Shown here: in pieces, positions 36,101-50,600 of the stretch
How positions within the stretch are numbered: position 1 is the stretch's first letter
How the letters are laid out: every line of letters begins with the position of its first letter
Source: Apostichopus japonicus
Taxonomy: Eukaryota; Echinodermata; Holothuroidea; Aspidochirotida; Stichopodidae
Assembly (NCBI RefSeq): GCF_037975245.1
Contig: NC_092565.1
Coordinates: forward strand, 12,458,499 to 12,518,498
Length of the DNA stretch: 60,000 nucleotides
Direction: 5' to 3'
Position numbers and translations under genes: made by a program
The notes under the pieces: generated by a model
Database searches by the model: none
What the model saw: the letters and a program-made list of their open reading frames with translations, nothing else
What the model was told of the DNA's origin: nothing

Positions 36101-39039
36101 GTTATGCGTATATACTTTCACTGCAAGTTTCTGGCAAGAGTTACATCACTTATGCATTGCGGCTGCAGGTATGAAGAAAGACACAGGTGTTGCTGTAGAC
36201 ACATAGCGTTGGTTGAAAATCTAACTGCCATTGAAAATTGTTATGTTATGAGAAATGTGTACTGCTTACCACTAAGACAGAGTGACCATATTTTATTCCA
36301 GGAAATCCAGGACATATTAATGTTGGCCCCCTCCCCCTCCCCTCTCCCATGTTGACATCATCATCATGCAGATGGTGTTACCTACACTCTTTGTTTATAG
36401 GGAGGGGTGAAATTTTGAATGTTTGGTGGTGGTGCGATTATAGCACTGCCAAACACGAGATGCCCTCAAAACTCCTGCTAAAGTATTATTGTTTGCCCAC
36501 GGTTTCTGTGTTCCTTGCTTCAAAGAAAAAATCAAAGACCGAAAAACTTGGAAAATGGGTAACTTCCATCTGTAATATGCACAAAAAAACATTTTTAATA
36601 TTGAATTACTGCAGAGTGAGAAACTTAGTTTTGTGCAAATAGACTTGGTTTATATGGCTTCAATTTTTGTAAACAATCAAATGGTACGTTTTAAACCATT
36701 ACAAAACGAGAAAAGCCAAATATGCAAACTTTAAAACATTCAGGACTTTGAACAAATCTATACTACAAGATATCCAGGGACTATCCCCAGAAATTTGAGA
36801 CATCTGGTCACCTTATATTTAATGAGAACATGAGTCTCCTTAGCACTTCTCACAAGTTCATAGTTTGCCGCAATCTTGACGTAATTGTCACTTGCAATGT
36901 TAACAGGCATCAAAACTTTTGAAAGATTGTTGTAAGCCAGCCAGCTTTAATGAGTAACTTGATAAGAAAAAAAAATTAATCAATCTTAATTTAACCATAG
37001 TTAGAGAACCACTGCTCATCCTTATGCATATCAAATTTTTGAAAATGGAAAAGGAGAGGCATGTACTGAAGGATTTGTATTTTGTTCATTTCCCAATAAA
37101 AATAACAATTTGTTGCCCTTTAGGGACACCAGTATCGATTGCTTTCCAATTGCCGTTTTGACATCTTGGAGCAAATCAAGATGTTTAGGTTGTTATCACT
37201 TCCATATGTTTTACTGTTGTTCAAGATAGACTTGCATTCCAGCCGTTTTTATAAACGATGAATGATTCACTTCTCTCCACAGGTAAAACTTTGTTATTAC
37301 CATATTTCTCTTCCTCCAGTATTTATATTTATACATATTTCTCTTCCGCCAGTATTGATGAGGATCAACATGAAATTGTAGTGGTAGTATAAGCACACTA
37401 CATGTTGTCATGACCACCCTGCTGTGGGGTCGGTCACATTCCTTACTCTCCCAACTTGGGGTCATCTGGTGAAGTTTAAGAATATTTCCATGTTCTTCAA
37501 GGATAAATCAAATTGCAAAAATTGACGACGAAAAATGTGTGGTGTTTTCAAATTTTCTTGCAGATACTTTCGTTATTGGAACAGCCAACTTTTGAAAAAA
37601 ATTAGTGCAACCCTTTCAATACCCAAGATGTGAATGTTCAAAGTATAAAGCTATGTGTATTAATTTAATCACATGGTTGCTAGGGTACAAGTCTGGACTT
37701 GCTTCAAGTCTTTTGTCTCAGTGTTGAATCGACTAACTATTTATCAACTCATTCTTGGATGGAATTGTTTTGGATTTTGATGTAGTTTTTGCTTGTCGAA
37801 GGCAGGGGGGGGGGGGTATTTTCGAAATTGGAACAGACATTTTTTTTTGAATGTATGAAAATGATTTAATGTCAGTTTCCATCTGGAACTTTCTTGGGAC
37901 GACAACTGGAGGAAATCAAGTTTACATTTTCCTGGCTGTTGCGTTTTCTTTCTACTGTTTTTGCTACTGTCATAAAATTGATGTTTTAATATTATTTTTT
38001 ATCTATTGATTAAAATACGAAAAGTCAAAAGAAAATGAACATGCAGATACGTGTTTGCTTTTGTTTAACAGTTTTATTCCTTTAGGCTTTAAGATGAATG
38101 ATGACAAAAATAAATTCTCTCCTTTTTATGTACTGTAGGTTTTATGCCTTAAGAAAAAATTAAGGAGATGTTTTGCCATCTTAAGTGTATTGGTATTCCG
38201 ACTGGTATTCTTCACGTTCTTGTGTTAACGAACCCTATTCTACCCAACCGTTGCTGGCCTAGACAATATGAAATTACTCACAGACCTAGCCAGGTTTGTT
38301 CAAGTTGTCCCATAATCATAAGCGTGACGAAAGTCGAAAGTTACTTTTAAGACCTAGCTATGCTGAAACAGGTTTGTTCAAGTTTTCACATAATCATAAG
38401 CTGGTGGAAGAGACTACACATATTGAGATCAACAGCCGACCCATACAAAAGCTTGTGAACTCACTGCCAAGCTAAGACCGTTTAATACAATTATTTCACA
38501 TTGAGATTCGTCATAGTACAAAATCTTACTAGACGAACTGTTAAGTTTCATAAACGCTGCCTGGTCACAACAAAACTACATCCAACCTGAAATAAATATG
38601 ACGGAAAACGTCCAATAGAACCGCTGTCCTACAAAGTAGGCCTACACCTTTTTGCACGCAAAGTAAGGCTTTCATATTCGATATTATGCATCCGCATGCC
38701 AATTATAAATCATATCCATACTTCCTAACTTGGAGTAAAGTGTTTATAAGGTTTTCAGTATCAGAGAAATTAGATCTTTACCCCCTAAATTTGGTAAGGC
38801 AATATATATATATAGCCTTATGATTTTTTTCAATCTTTGATCTAAAATCGAAACTTTTTCTATTCTTGCCATAATCATGCAAATGGATCAGGGGTCCTTC
38901 TGATTCTACAGAAGTGATGAAATCGTTACTATTTATTCCGGCATGCTTTTGCCTCCGTATGCCAATGCTGATATCTATGAGGTGCCTTTAAAATTGTAAC
39001 ACTAAAATCCTTGTTTTTATTAAAAAATACGAGTAAGAG
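33102..39039. other. gene-poor stretch before the satellite array
   Basis: No convincing coding exon on either strand. It holds a GA run at 33243-33257, poly-C at about 34447, poly-G at about 37805, a small duplication of ATATTTCTCTTCC..CCAGTATT near 37302 and 37336, and an AT dinucleotide run near 38805. Part may be 3' UTR of the PCGF-like gene. Open frames here are short and unsupported. Confidence 0.5.
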
Positions 39040-42028
39040 GTTCGCAAAATCGATAAATGTGTATCTTTTCTGGTAGTTCGCGACACGCTGATTACGAATC
39101 TGAAGTTTATTTTGGAATTAGGTACCGAAAAGAAGTACTTTTTTAACTTTTCAGACAAAAAACCTACTTTTGGCGCAAATAAAAATTGCCAAAAATTGAC
39201 CCCAAATCGATTTAGCCCAAAAGACGTCATAGGGAGTAATCGATGCTCAGGAGCCCAAATCTGCAATTCCCAGGTCCATATCTGCTTCCGTTCGGGAGAT
39301 ACGTGGTCCCAAAGTACAAGATAGAAATACGTGTTCTTTGTAAGTGTACAAATTGGAAAACCATTTCTTTTCAGCCTCCTCTCTTGTCCTCTCTGAAACA
39401 CCCATCGACATTAAAAATAGTCGTGGAGTAGAAGACACCCTTGTCTTTGTTATACACCAATTTCGTGTAATTATCTGACCGGGAAAGGCTTTTGTCTATA
39501 TAATTTCTATTTTTGTTCATAAATCATAAATCAGGGTTTTTTTTGGCCACCCCCCCCCCATGCACGCCCACACTCGGTACCCAATTCCAAAATAAACTTC
39601 AGATTCGTAATCAGCGTGTCGCGAACTACCAGAAAAGATACACATTCATCGCCTTTGCGACAAAAAGTTTTTTTCACCTTTAAAATCCGTAAGCAGTTTT
39701 TTCCAAAATTTATGCCAAAATTTGACCCATTTATTCATAAATGTCAAGATAAAACTCAAGATGACAAACAAAGGTTTGATTTGACTGCTTTGAAATCACG
39801 TATCACTGGCAAGATGCGTCGAGCGCCCTTTTATTTCGCTCAGTTTGCAACTTTTCAGACGAACAATAGAAAACGGAAAAACTTTTAGGGGCAACAAAAG
39901 ATTTTAATCCTTTGTTCGTCGTAAAAGTTTTTCGGTCTTACTTTTTCAAGTTTGAGGTGCAAAAACTTGTTGTCGCAAAATCGATAAATGTGTATCTTTT
40001 CTGGTAGTTCGCGACACGCTGATTACGAATCTGAAGTTTATTTTGGAATTGGGTACCAAAAAGAAGTACTTTTTTAACTTTTCAGACAAAAAACCTACTT
40101 TTGGCGCAAATAAAAATTGCCAAAAATTGACCCCAAATCGATTTAGCCCAAAAGACGTAATAGGGAGTAATCGATGCTCAGGAGCCCAAATCTGCAACTC
40201 CCAGGTCCATATCTGCTTCCGTACGGGAGATACGTGGTCCCAAAGTACAAGATAGAAATACGTGTTCTTTGTAAGTGTACAAATTGGAAAACCATTTCTT
40301 TTCAGCCTCCTCTTTTGTCCTCTCTGAAACACCCATCGACATTAAAATTAGACGTGGAGTAGAAGACACCCTTGTCTTTGTAATACACCAATTTCGTGTA
40401 ATTATCTGACCGGGAAAGGCTTTTGTCTATATAATTCTACTTTTGTTCATAAATCATAAATCATGTTTTTTTGCCCCCCCCCCCCCATGCACGCCCACAC
40501 TCGGTACCCAATTCCAAAATAAACTTCAGATTCGTAATCAGCGTGTCGCGAACTACCAGAAAAGATACACATTCATCGCCTTTGCGACAACAAGTTTTTT
40601 CACCTTAAAAAACCGTAGGGCAGTTTTTGCCAAAATTTTTACCAAAATTTGACCCATTTATTCATAAATGTCAAGATAAAACTCAAGATGACAAACTGAA
40701 GGTTTGATTTGACTGCTTTGAAATCACGTATCACTGGCAAGATGCGTCGAGCGCCCTTTTATTTCGCTCAGTTTGCAACTTTTCAGACGAACAATAGAAA
40801 ACGGAAAAACTTTTAGGGGCAACAAAAGATTTTAATCCTTTGTTCGTCGTAAAAGTTTTTCGGTCTTACTTTTTCAAGTTTGAGGTGCAAAAACTTGTTG
40901 TCGCAAAATCGATAAATGTGTATCTTTTCTGGTAGTTCGCGACACGCTGATTACGAATCTGAGTTTATTTTGGAATTGGGTACCAAAAAGAAGTACTTTT
41001 TTAACTTTTCAGACAAAAAACCTACTTTTGGCGCAAATAAAAATTGCCAAAAATTGACCCCAAATCGATTTAGCCCAAAAGACGTAATAGGGAGTAATCG
41101 ATGCTCAGGAGCCCAAATCTGCAACTCCCAGGTCCATATCTGCTTCCGTACGGGAGATACGTGGTCCCAAAGTACAAGATAGAAATACGTGTTCTTTGTA
41201 AGTGTACAAATTGGAAAACCATTTCTTTTCAGCCTCCTCTTTTGTCCTCTCTGAAACACCCATCGACATTAAAATTAGACGTGGAGTAGAAGACACCCTT
41301 GTCTTTGTTATACACCAATTTCGTGTAATTATCTGACCGGGAAAGGCTTTTGTCTATATAATTCTACTTTTGTTCATAAATCATAAATCATGTTTTTTTG
41401 CCCCCCCCCCCCATGCACGCCCACACTCGGTACCCATTTCCAAAATAAACTTCAGATTCGTAATCAGCATGTCGCGAACTACCAGAAAAGATACACATTC
41501 ATCGCCTTTGCGACAAAAAGTTTTTTCACCTTAAAAAACCGTAGGGCAGTTTTTGCCAAAATTTTTACCAAAATTTGACCCATTTATTCATAAATGTCAA
41601 GATAAAACTCAAGATGACAAACTGAAGGTTTGATTTGACTGCTTTGAAATCACGTATCACTGGCAAGATGCGTCGAGCGCCCTTTTCTTTCGCTGAGTTT
41701 GCAACTTTTCAGAGGAACAATAGAAAACGGAAAAACTTTTAGGGGACAACAAAAGGTTTTTATCCTTTGTTCGTCGTAAAAGTTTTTCGGTCTTACTTTT
41801 TCAAGTTTGAGGTGCAAAAACTTGTTGTCGCAAAATCGATAAATGTGTATCTTTTCTGGTAGTTCGCGACACGCTAATTACGAATCTGAAGTTTATTTTG
41901 GAATTGGGTACCAAAAAGAAGTACTTTTTTAACTTTTCAGACAAAAAACCTACTTTTGGCGCAAATAAAAATTGCCAAAAATTGCCCCCAAATCGATTTA
42001 GCCCAAAAGACGTAATAGGGAGTAATCG

Positions 42029-45000
42029 ATGCTCAGGAGCCCAAATCTGCAACTCCCAGGTCCATATCTGCTTCCGTTCGGGAGATACGTGGTCCCAAAG
42101 TACAAGATAGAAATACGTGTTCTTTGTAAGTGTACAAATTGGAAAACAATTTCTTTTCAGCCTCCTCTTTTGTCCTCTCTGAAACACCCATCGACATTAA
42201 AATTAGACGTGGAGTAGAAGACACCCTTGTCTTTGTTATACACCAATTTCGTGTAATTATCTGACCGGGAAAGGCTTTTGTCTAAATAATTCATATTTTT
42301 GTTCATAAATCATAAATCAGGTTTTTTTTTGCCCCCCCCCCCCATGCACGCCCACACTCGGTACCCAATTCCAAAATAAACTTCAGATTCGTAATCAGCG
42401 TGTCGCGAACTACCAGAAAAGATACACATTCATCGCCTTTGCGACAAAAAGTTTTTTTCACCTTTAAAATCCGTAAGCAGTTTTTTCCAAAATTTATGCC
42501 AAAATTTGACCCATTTATTCATAAATGTCAAGATAAAACTCAAGATGACAAACAAAGGTTTGATTTGACAGCTTTGAAATCACGTATCACTGGCAAGATG
42601 CGTCGAGCGCCCTTTTATTTCGCTCAGTTTGCAACTTTTCAGACGAACAATAGAAAACGGAAAAACTTTTAGGGGCAACAAAAGATTTTAATCCTTTGTT
42701 CGTCGTAAAAGTTTTTCGGTCTTACTTTTTCAAGTTTGAGGTGCAAAAACTTGTTGTCGCAAAATCGATAAATTTGTATCTTTTCTGGTAGTTCGCGACA
42801 CGCTGATTACGAATCTGAAGTTTATTTTGGAATTGGGTACCAAAAAGAAGTACTTTTTTTAACTTTTCAGACAAAAAACCTACTTTTGGCGCAAATAAAA
42901 ATTGCCAAAAATTGACCCCAAATCGATTTAGCCCAAAAGACGTAATAGGGAGTAATCGATGCTCAGGAGCCCAAATCTGCAACTCCCAGGTCCATATCTG
43001 CTTCCGTTCGGGAGATACGTGGTCCCAAAGTACAAGATAGAAATACGTGTTCTTTGTAAGTGTACAAATTGGAAAACCATTTCTTTTCAGCCTCCTCTCT
43101 TGTCCTCTCTGAAACACCCATCGACATTAAAATTAGTCGTGGAGTAGAAGACACCCTTGTCTTTGTTATACACCAATTTCGTGTAATTATCTGACCGGGA
43201 AAGGCTTTTGTCTATATAATTTCTATTTTTGTTCATAAATCATAAATCAGGTTTTTTTTTGCCCCCCCCCCCCCATGCACGCCCACACTCGGTACCCATT
43301 TCCAAAATAAACTTCAGATTCGTAATCAGCGTGTCGCGAACTACCAGAAAAGATACACATTCATCGCCTTTGCGACAAAAAGTTTTTTTCACCTTTAAAA
43401 TCCGTAAGCAGTTTTTTCCAAAATTTATGCCAAAATTTGACCCATTTATTCATAAATGTCAAGATAAAACTCAAGATGACAAACAAAGGTTTGATTTGAC
43501 AGCTTTGAAATCACGTATCACTGGCAAGATGCGTCGAGCGCCCTTTTATTTCGCTCAGTTTGCAACTTTTCAGACGAACAATAGAAAACGGAAAAACTTT
43601 TAGGGGCAACAAAAGATTTTAATCCTTTGTTCGTCGTAAAAGTTTTTCGGTCTTACTTTTTCAAGTTTGAGGTGCAAAAACTTGTTGTCGCAAAATCGAT
43701 AAATGTGTATCTTTTCTGGTAGTTCGCGACACGCTGATTACGAATCTGAAGTTTATTTTGGAATTGGGTACCAAAAAGAAGTACTTTTTTAACTTTTCAG
43801 ACAAAAAACCTACTTTTGGCGCAAATAAAAATTGCCAAAAATTGACCCCAAATCGATTTAGCCCAAAAGACGTAATAGGGAGTAATCGATGCTCAGGAGC
43901 CCAAATCTGCAACTCCCAGGTCCATATCTGCTTCCGTTCGGGAGATACGTGGTCCCAAAGTACAAGATAGAAATACGTGTTCTTTGTAAGTGTACAAATT
44001 GGAAAACAATTTCTTTTCAGCCTCCTCTTTTGTCCTCTCTGAAACACCCATCGACATTAAAATTAGACGTGGAGTAGAAGACACCCTTGTCTTTGTTATA
44101 CACCAATTTCGTGTAATTATCTGACCGGGAAAGGCTTTTGTCTAAATAATTCATATTTTTGTTCATAAATCATAAATCAGGTTTTTTTTTGCCCCCCCCC
44201 CCCATGCACGCCCACACTCGGTACCCAATTCCAAAATAAACTTCAGATTCGTAATCAGCGTGTCGCGAACTACCAGAAAAGATACACATTCATCGCCTTT
44301 GCGACAAAAAGTTTTTTTCACCTTTAAAATCCGTAAGCAGTTTTTTCCAAAATTTATGCCAAAATTTGACCCATTTATTCATAAATGTCAAGATAAAACT
44401 CAAGATGACAAACAAAGGTTTGATTTGACAGCTTTGAAATCACGTATCACTGGCAAGATGCGTCGAGCGCCCTTTTATTTCGCTCAGTTTGCAACTTTTC
44501 AGACGAACAATAGAAAACGGAAAAACTTTTAGGGGCAACAAAAGATTTTAATCCTTTGTTCGTCGTAAAAGTTTTTCGGTCTTACTTTTTCAAGTTTGAG
44601 GTGCAAAAACTTGTTGTCGCAAAATCGATAAATTTGTATCTTTTCTGGTAGTTCGCGACACGCTGATTACGAATCTGAAGTTTATTTTGGAATTGGGTAC
44701 CAAAAAGAAGTACTTTTTTTAACTTTTCAGACAAAAAACCTACTTTTGGCGCAAATAAAAATTGCCAAAAATTGACCCCAAATCGATTTAGCCCAAAAGA
44801 CGTAATAGGGAGTAATCGATGCTCAGGAGCCCAAATCTGCAACTCCCAGGTCCATATCTGCTTCCGTTCGGGAGATACGTGGTCCCAAAGTACAAGATAG
44901 AAATACGTGTTCTTTGTAAGTGTACAAATTGGAAAACCATTTCTTTTCAGCCTCCTCTCTTGTCCTCTCTGAAACACCCATCGACATTAAAATTAGTCGT

Positions 45001-47611
45001 GGAGTAGAAGACACCCTTGTCTTTGTTATACACCAATTTCGTGTAATTATCTGACCGGGAAAGGCTTTTGTCTATATAATTTCTATTTTTGTTCATAAAT
45101 CATAAATCAGGTTTTTTTTTGCCCCCCCCCCCCCCCCCATGCACGCCCACACTCGGTACCCATTTCCAAAATAAACTTCAGATTCGTAATCAGCGTGTCG
45201 CGAACTACCAGAAAAGATACACATTCATCGCCTTTGCGACAAAAAGTTTTTTTCACCTTTAAAATCCGTAAGCAGTTTTTTCCAAAATTTATGCCAAAAT
45301 TTGACCCATTTATTCATAAATGTCAAGATAAAACTCAAGATGACAAACAAAGGTTTGATTTGACAGCTTTGAAATCACGTATCACTGGCAAGATGCGTCG
45401 AGCGCCCTTTTATTTCGCTCAGTTTGCAACTTTTCAGACGAACAATAGAAAACGGAAAAACTTTTAGGGGCAACAAAAGATTTTAATCCTTTGTTCGTCG
45501 TAAAAGTTTTTCGGTCTTACTTTTTCAAGTTTGAGGTGCAAAAACTTGTTGTCGCAAAATCGATAAATGTGTATCTTTTCTGGTAGTTCGCGACACGCTG
45601 ATTACGAATCTGAAGTTTATTTTGGAATTGGGTACCAAAAAGAAGTACTTTTTTAACTTTTCAGACAAAAAACCTACTTTTGGCGCAAATAAAAATTGCC
45701 AAAAATTGACCCCAAATCGATTTAGCCCAAAAGACGTAATAGGGAGTAATCGATGCTCAGGAGCCCAAATCTGCAACTCCCAGGTCCATATCTGCTTCCG
45801 TTCGGGAGATACGTGGTCCCAAAGTACAAGATAGAAATACGTGTTCTTTGTAAGTGTACAAATTGGAAAACAATTTCTTTTCAGCCTCCTCTTTTGTCCT
45901 CTCTGAAACACCCATCGACATTAAAATTAGACGTGGAGTAGAAGACACCCTTGTCTTTGTTATACACCAATTTCGTGTAATTATCTGACCGGGAAAGGCT
46001 TTTGTCTAAATAATTCATATTTTTGTTCATAAATCATAAATCAGGTTTTTTTTTGCCCCCCCCCCCCCATGCACGCCCACACTCGGTACCCAATTCCAAA
46101 ATAAACTTCAGATTCGTAATCAGCGTGTCGCGAACTACCAGAAAAGATACACATTCATCGCCTTTGCGACAAAAAGTTTTTTTCACCTTTAAAATCCGTA
46201 AGCAGTTTTTTCCAAAATTTATGCCAAAATTTGACCCATTTATTCATAAATGTCAAGATAAAACTCAAGATGACAAACAAAGGTTTGATTTGACAGCTTT
46301 GAAATCACGTATCACTGGCAAGATGCGTCGAGCGCCCTTTTATTTCGCTCAGTTTGCAACTTTTCAGACGAACAATAGAAAACGGAAAAACTTTTAGGGG
46401 CAACAAAAGATTTTAATCCTTTGTTCGTCGTAAAAGTTTTTCGGTCTTACTTTTTCAAGTTTGAGGTGCAAAAACTTGTTGTCGCAAAATCGATAAATTT
46501 GTATCTTTTCTGGTAGTTCGCGACACGCTGATTACGAATCTGAAGTTTATTTTGGAATTGGGTACCAAAAAGAAGTACTTTTTTTAACTTTTCAGACAAA
46601 AAACCTACTTTTGGCGCAAATAAAAATTGCCAAAAATTGACCCCAAATCGATTTAGCCCAAAAGACGTAATAGGGAGTAATCGATGCTCAGGAGCCCAAA
46701 TCTGCAACTCCCAGGTCCATATCTGCTTCCGTTCGGGAGATACGTGGTCCCAAAGTACAAGATAGAAATACGTGTTCTTTGTAAGTGTACAAATTGGAAA
46801 ACCATTTCTTTTCAGCCTCCTCTCTTGTCCTCTCTGAAACACCCATCGACATTAAAATTAGTCGTGGAGTAGAAGACACCCTTGTCTTTGTTATACACCA
46901 ATTTCGTGTAATTATCTGACCGGGAAAGGCTTTTGTCTATATAATTTCTATTTTTGTTCATAAATCATAAATCAGGTTTTTTTTTGCCCCCCCCCCCATG
47001 CACGCCCACACTCGGTACCCATTTCCAAAATAAACTTCAGATTCGTAATCAGCGTGTCGCGAACTACCAGAAAAGATACACATTCATCGCCTTTGCGACA
47101 AAAAGTTTTTTTCACCTTTAAAATCCGTAAGCAGTTTTTTCCAAAATTTATGCCAAAATTTGACCCATTTATTCATAAATGTCAAGATAAAACTCAAGAT
47201 GACAAACAAAGGTTTGATTTGACAGCTTTGAAATCACGTATCACTGGCAAGATGCGTCGAGCGCCCTTTTATTTCGCTCAGTTTGCAACTTTTCAGACGA
47301 ACAATAGAAAACGGAAAAACTTTTAGGGGCAACAAAAGATTTTAATCCTTTGTTCGTCGTAAAAGTTTTTCGGTCTTACTTTTTCAAGTTTGAGGTGCAA
47401 AAACTTGTTGTCGCAAAATCGATAAATGTGTATCTTTTCTGGTAGTTCGCGACACGCTGATTACGAATCTGAAGTTTATTTTGGAATTGGGTACCAAAAA
47501 GAAGTACTTTTTTAACTTTTCAGACAAAAAACCTACTTTTGGCGCAAATAAAAATTGCCAAAAATTGACCCCAAATCGATTTAGCCCAAAAGACGTCATA
47601 GGGAGTAATCG
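42029..47611. repeat. higher-order repeat: three A-B dimers of ~1,860 bp
   Basis: Units marked at 42029, 43889 and 45753 share one variant set (GAAAACAATTTC, TCTAAATAATTCAT, ATTAGACGTGG). Those at 42959, 44819 and 46684 share another (seven T before AACTTTTCAG, AAATTTGTATC, ATTAGTCGTGG). They alternate A-B-A-B-A-B, and dimers are near-identical to each other apart from poly-C length. Confidence 0.9.
44514..44583. repeat. 70-bp hairpin within satellite unit (representative)
   Basis: Arms of 34 bp with a 2-base loop pair at about 27 of 34 positions; GAAAAACTTTTA faces TAAAAGTTTTTC. The same hairpin occurs once per unit across the array, between the right arm of one unit and the left arm of the next. 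Confidence 0.85.
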
Positions 47612-50600
47612 ATGCTCAGGAGCCCAAATCTGCAACTCCCAGGTCCATATCTGCTTCCGTACGGGAGATACGTGGTCCCAAAGTACAAGATAGAAATACG
47701 TGTTCTTTGTAAGTGTACAAATTGGAAAACCATTTCTTTTCAGCCTCCTCTTTTGTCCTCTCTGAAACACCCATCGACATTAAAATTAGACGTGGAGTAG
47801 AAGACACCCTCGTCTTTGTTATACACCAATTTCGTGTAATTATCTGACCGGGAAAGGCTTTTGTCTATATAATTCTACTTTTGTTCATAAATCATAAATC
47901 ATGTTTTTTTGCCCCCCCCCCCCCCCATGCACGCCCACACTCGGTACCCATTTCCAAAATAAACTTCAGATTCGTAATCAGCGTGTCGCGAACTACCAGA
48001 AAAGATACACATTCATCGCCTTTGCGACAAAAAGTTTTTTTCACCTTTAAAATCCGTAAGCAGTTTTTGCCAAAATTTATGCCAAAATTTGACCCATTTA
48101 TTCATAAATGTCAAGATAAAACTCAAGATGACAAACAAAGGTTTGATTTGACTGCTTTGAAATCACGTATCACTGGCAAGATGCGTCGAGCGCCCTTTTA
48201 TTTCGCTCAGTTTGCAACTTTTCAGACGAACAATAGAAAACGGAAAAACTTTTAGGGGCAACAAAAGATTTTAATCCTTTGTTCGTCGTAAAAGTTTTTC
48301 GGTCTTACTTTTTCAAGTTTGAGGTGCAAAAACTTGTTGTCGCAAAATCGATAAATGTGTATCTTTTCTGGTAGTTCGCGACACGCTGATTACGAATCTG
48401 AAGTTTATTTTGGAATTGGGTACCAAAAAGAAGTACTTTTTTAACTTTTCAGACAAAAAACCTACTTTTGGCGCAAATAAAAATTGCCAAAAATTGACCC
48501 CAAATCGATTTAGCCCAAAAGACGTCATAGGGAGTAATCGATGCTCAGGAGCCCAAATCTGCAACTCCCAGGTCCATATCTGCTTCCGTACGGGAGATAC
48601 GTGGTCCCAAAGTACAAGATAGAAATACGTGTTCTTTGTAAGTGTACAAATTGGAAAACCATTTCTTTTCAGCCTCCTCTTTTGTCCTCTCTGAAACACC
48701 CATCGACATTAAAATTAGACGTGGAGTAGAAGACACCCTCGTCTTTGTTATACACCAATTTCGTGTAATTATCTGACCGGGAAAGGCTTTTGTCTATATA
48801 ATTCTACTTTTGTTCATAAATCATAAATCATGTTTTTTTGCCCCCCCCCCCATGCACGCCCACACTCGGTACCCATTTCCAAAATAAACTTCAGATTCGT
48901 AATCAGCGTGTCGCGAACTACCAGAAAAGATACACATTCATCGCCTTTGCGACAAAAAGTTTTTTTCACCTTTAAAATCCGTAAGCAGTTTTTGCCAAAA
49001 TTTATGCCAAAATTTGACCCATTTATTCATAAATGTCAAGATAAAACTCAAGATGACAAACAAAGGTTTGATTTGACTGCTTTGAAATCACGTATCACTG
49101 GCAAGATGCGTCGAGCGCCCTTTTATTTCGCTCAGTTTGCAACTTTTCAGACGAACAATAGAAAACGGAAAAACTTTTAGGGGCAACAAAAGATTTTAAT
49201 CCTTTGTTCGTCGTAAAAGTTTTTCGGTCTTACTTTTTCAAGTTTGAGGTGCAAAAACTTGTTGTCGCAAAATCGATAAATGTGTATCTTTTCTGGTAGT
49301 TCGCGACACGCTGATTACGAATCTGAAGTTTATTTTGGAATTGGGTACCAAAAAGAAGTACTTTTTTAACTTTTCAGACAAAAAACCTACTTTTGGCGCA
49401 AATAAAAATTGCCAAAAATTGACCCCAAATCGATTTAGCCCAAAAGACGTAATAGGGAGTAATCGATGCTCAGGAACCCAAATCTGCAACTCCCAGGTCC
49501 ATATCTGCTTCCGTACGGGAGATACGTGGTCCCAAAGTACAAGATAGAAATACGTGTTCTTTGTAAGTGTACAAATTGGAAAACCATTTCTTTTCAGCCT
49601 CCTCTTTTGTCCTCTCTGAAACACCCATCGACATTAAAATTAGACGTGGAGTAGAAGACACCCTCGTCTTTGTTATACACCAATTTCGTGTAATTATCTG
49701 ACCGGGAAAGGCTTTTGTCTATATAATTCTACTTTTGTTCATAAATCATAAATCATGTTTTTTGCCCCCCCCCCCCCATGCACGCCCACACTCGGTACCC
49801 ATTTCCAAAATAAACTCCAGATTCGTAATCAGCGTGTCGCGAACTACCAGAAAAGATACACATTCATCGCCTTTGCGACAAAAAGTTTTTTTCACCTTTA
49901 AAATCCGTAAGCAGTTTTTGCCAAAATTTTTGCCAAAATTTGACCCATTTATTCATAAATGTCAAGATAAAACTCAAGATGACAAACAAAGGTTTGATTT
50001 GACTGCTTTGAAATCACGTATCACTGGCAAGATGCGTCGAGCGCCCTTTTATTTCGCTCAGTTTGCAACTTTTCAGACGAACAATAGAAAACGGAAAAAC
50101 TTTTAGGGGCAACAAAAGATTTTAATCCTTTGTTCGTCGTAAAAGTTTTTCGGTCTTACTTTTTCAAGTTTGAGGTGCAAAAACTTGTTGTCGCAAAATC
50201 GATAAATGTGTATCTTTTCTGGTAGTTCGCGACACGCTGATTACGAATCTGAAGTTTATTTTGGAATTGGGTACCAAAAAGAAGTACTTTTTTAACTTTT
50301 CAGACAAAAAACCTACTTTTGGCGCAAATAAAAATTGCCAAAAATTGACCCCAAATCGATTTAGCCCAAAAGACGTAATAGGGAGTAATCGATGCTCAGG
50401 AGCCCAAATCTGCAACTCCCAGGTCCATATCTGCTTCCGTACGGGAGATACGTGGTCCCAAAGTACAAGATAGAAATACGTGTTCTTTGTAAGTGTACAA
50501 ATTGGAAAACCATTTCTTTTCAGCCTCCTCTTTTGTCCTCTCTGAAACACCCATCGACATTAAAATTAGACGTGGAGTAGAAGACACCCTTGTCTTTGTT

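Noticed and set aside
41801-42187. 128-131-codon minus-strand open frame repeated in most satellite units
   Set aside because: It spans a palindromic arm; T-run length changes alter its C-terminus between unit types (ending differently in A and B units), and there is no domain. Its recurrence comes from tandem homogeneity.
43229-43603. 124-codon plus-strand frame in satellite units
   Set aside because: It starts in the poly-C segment, whose length varies between units, and crosses an inverted arm. No family resemblance.
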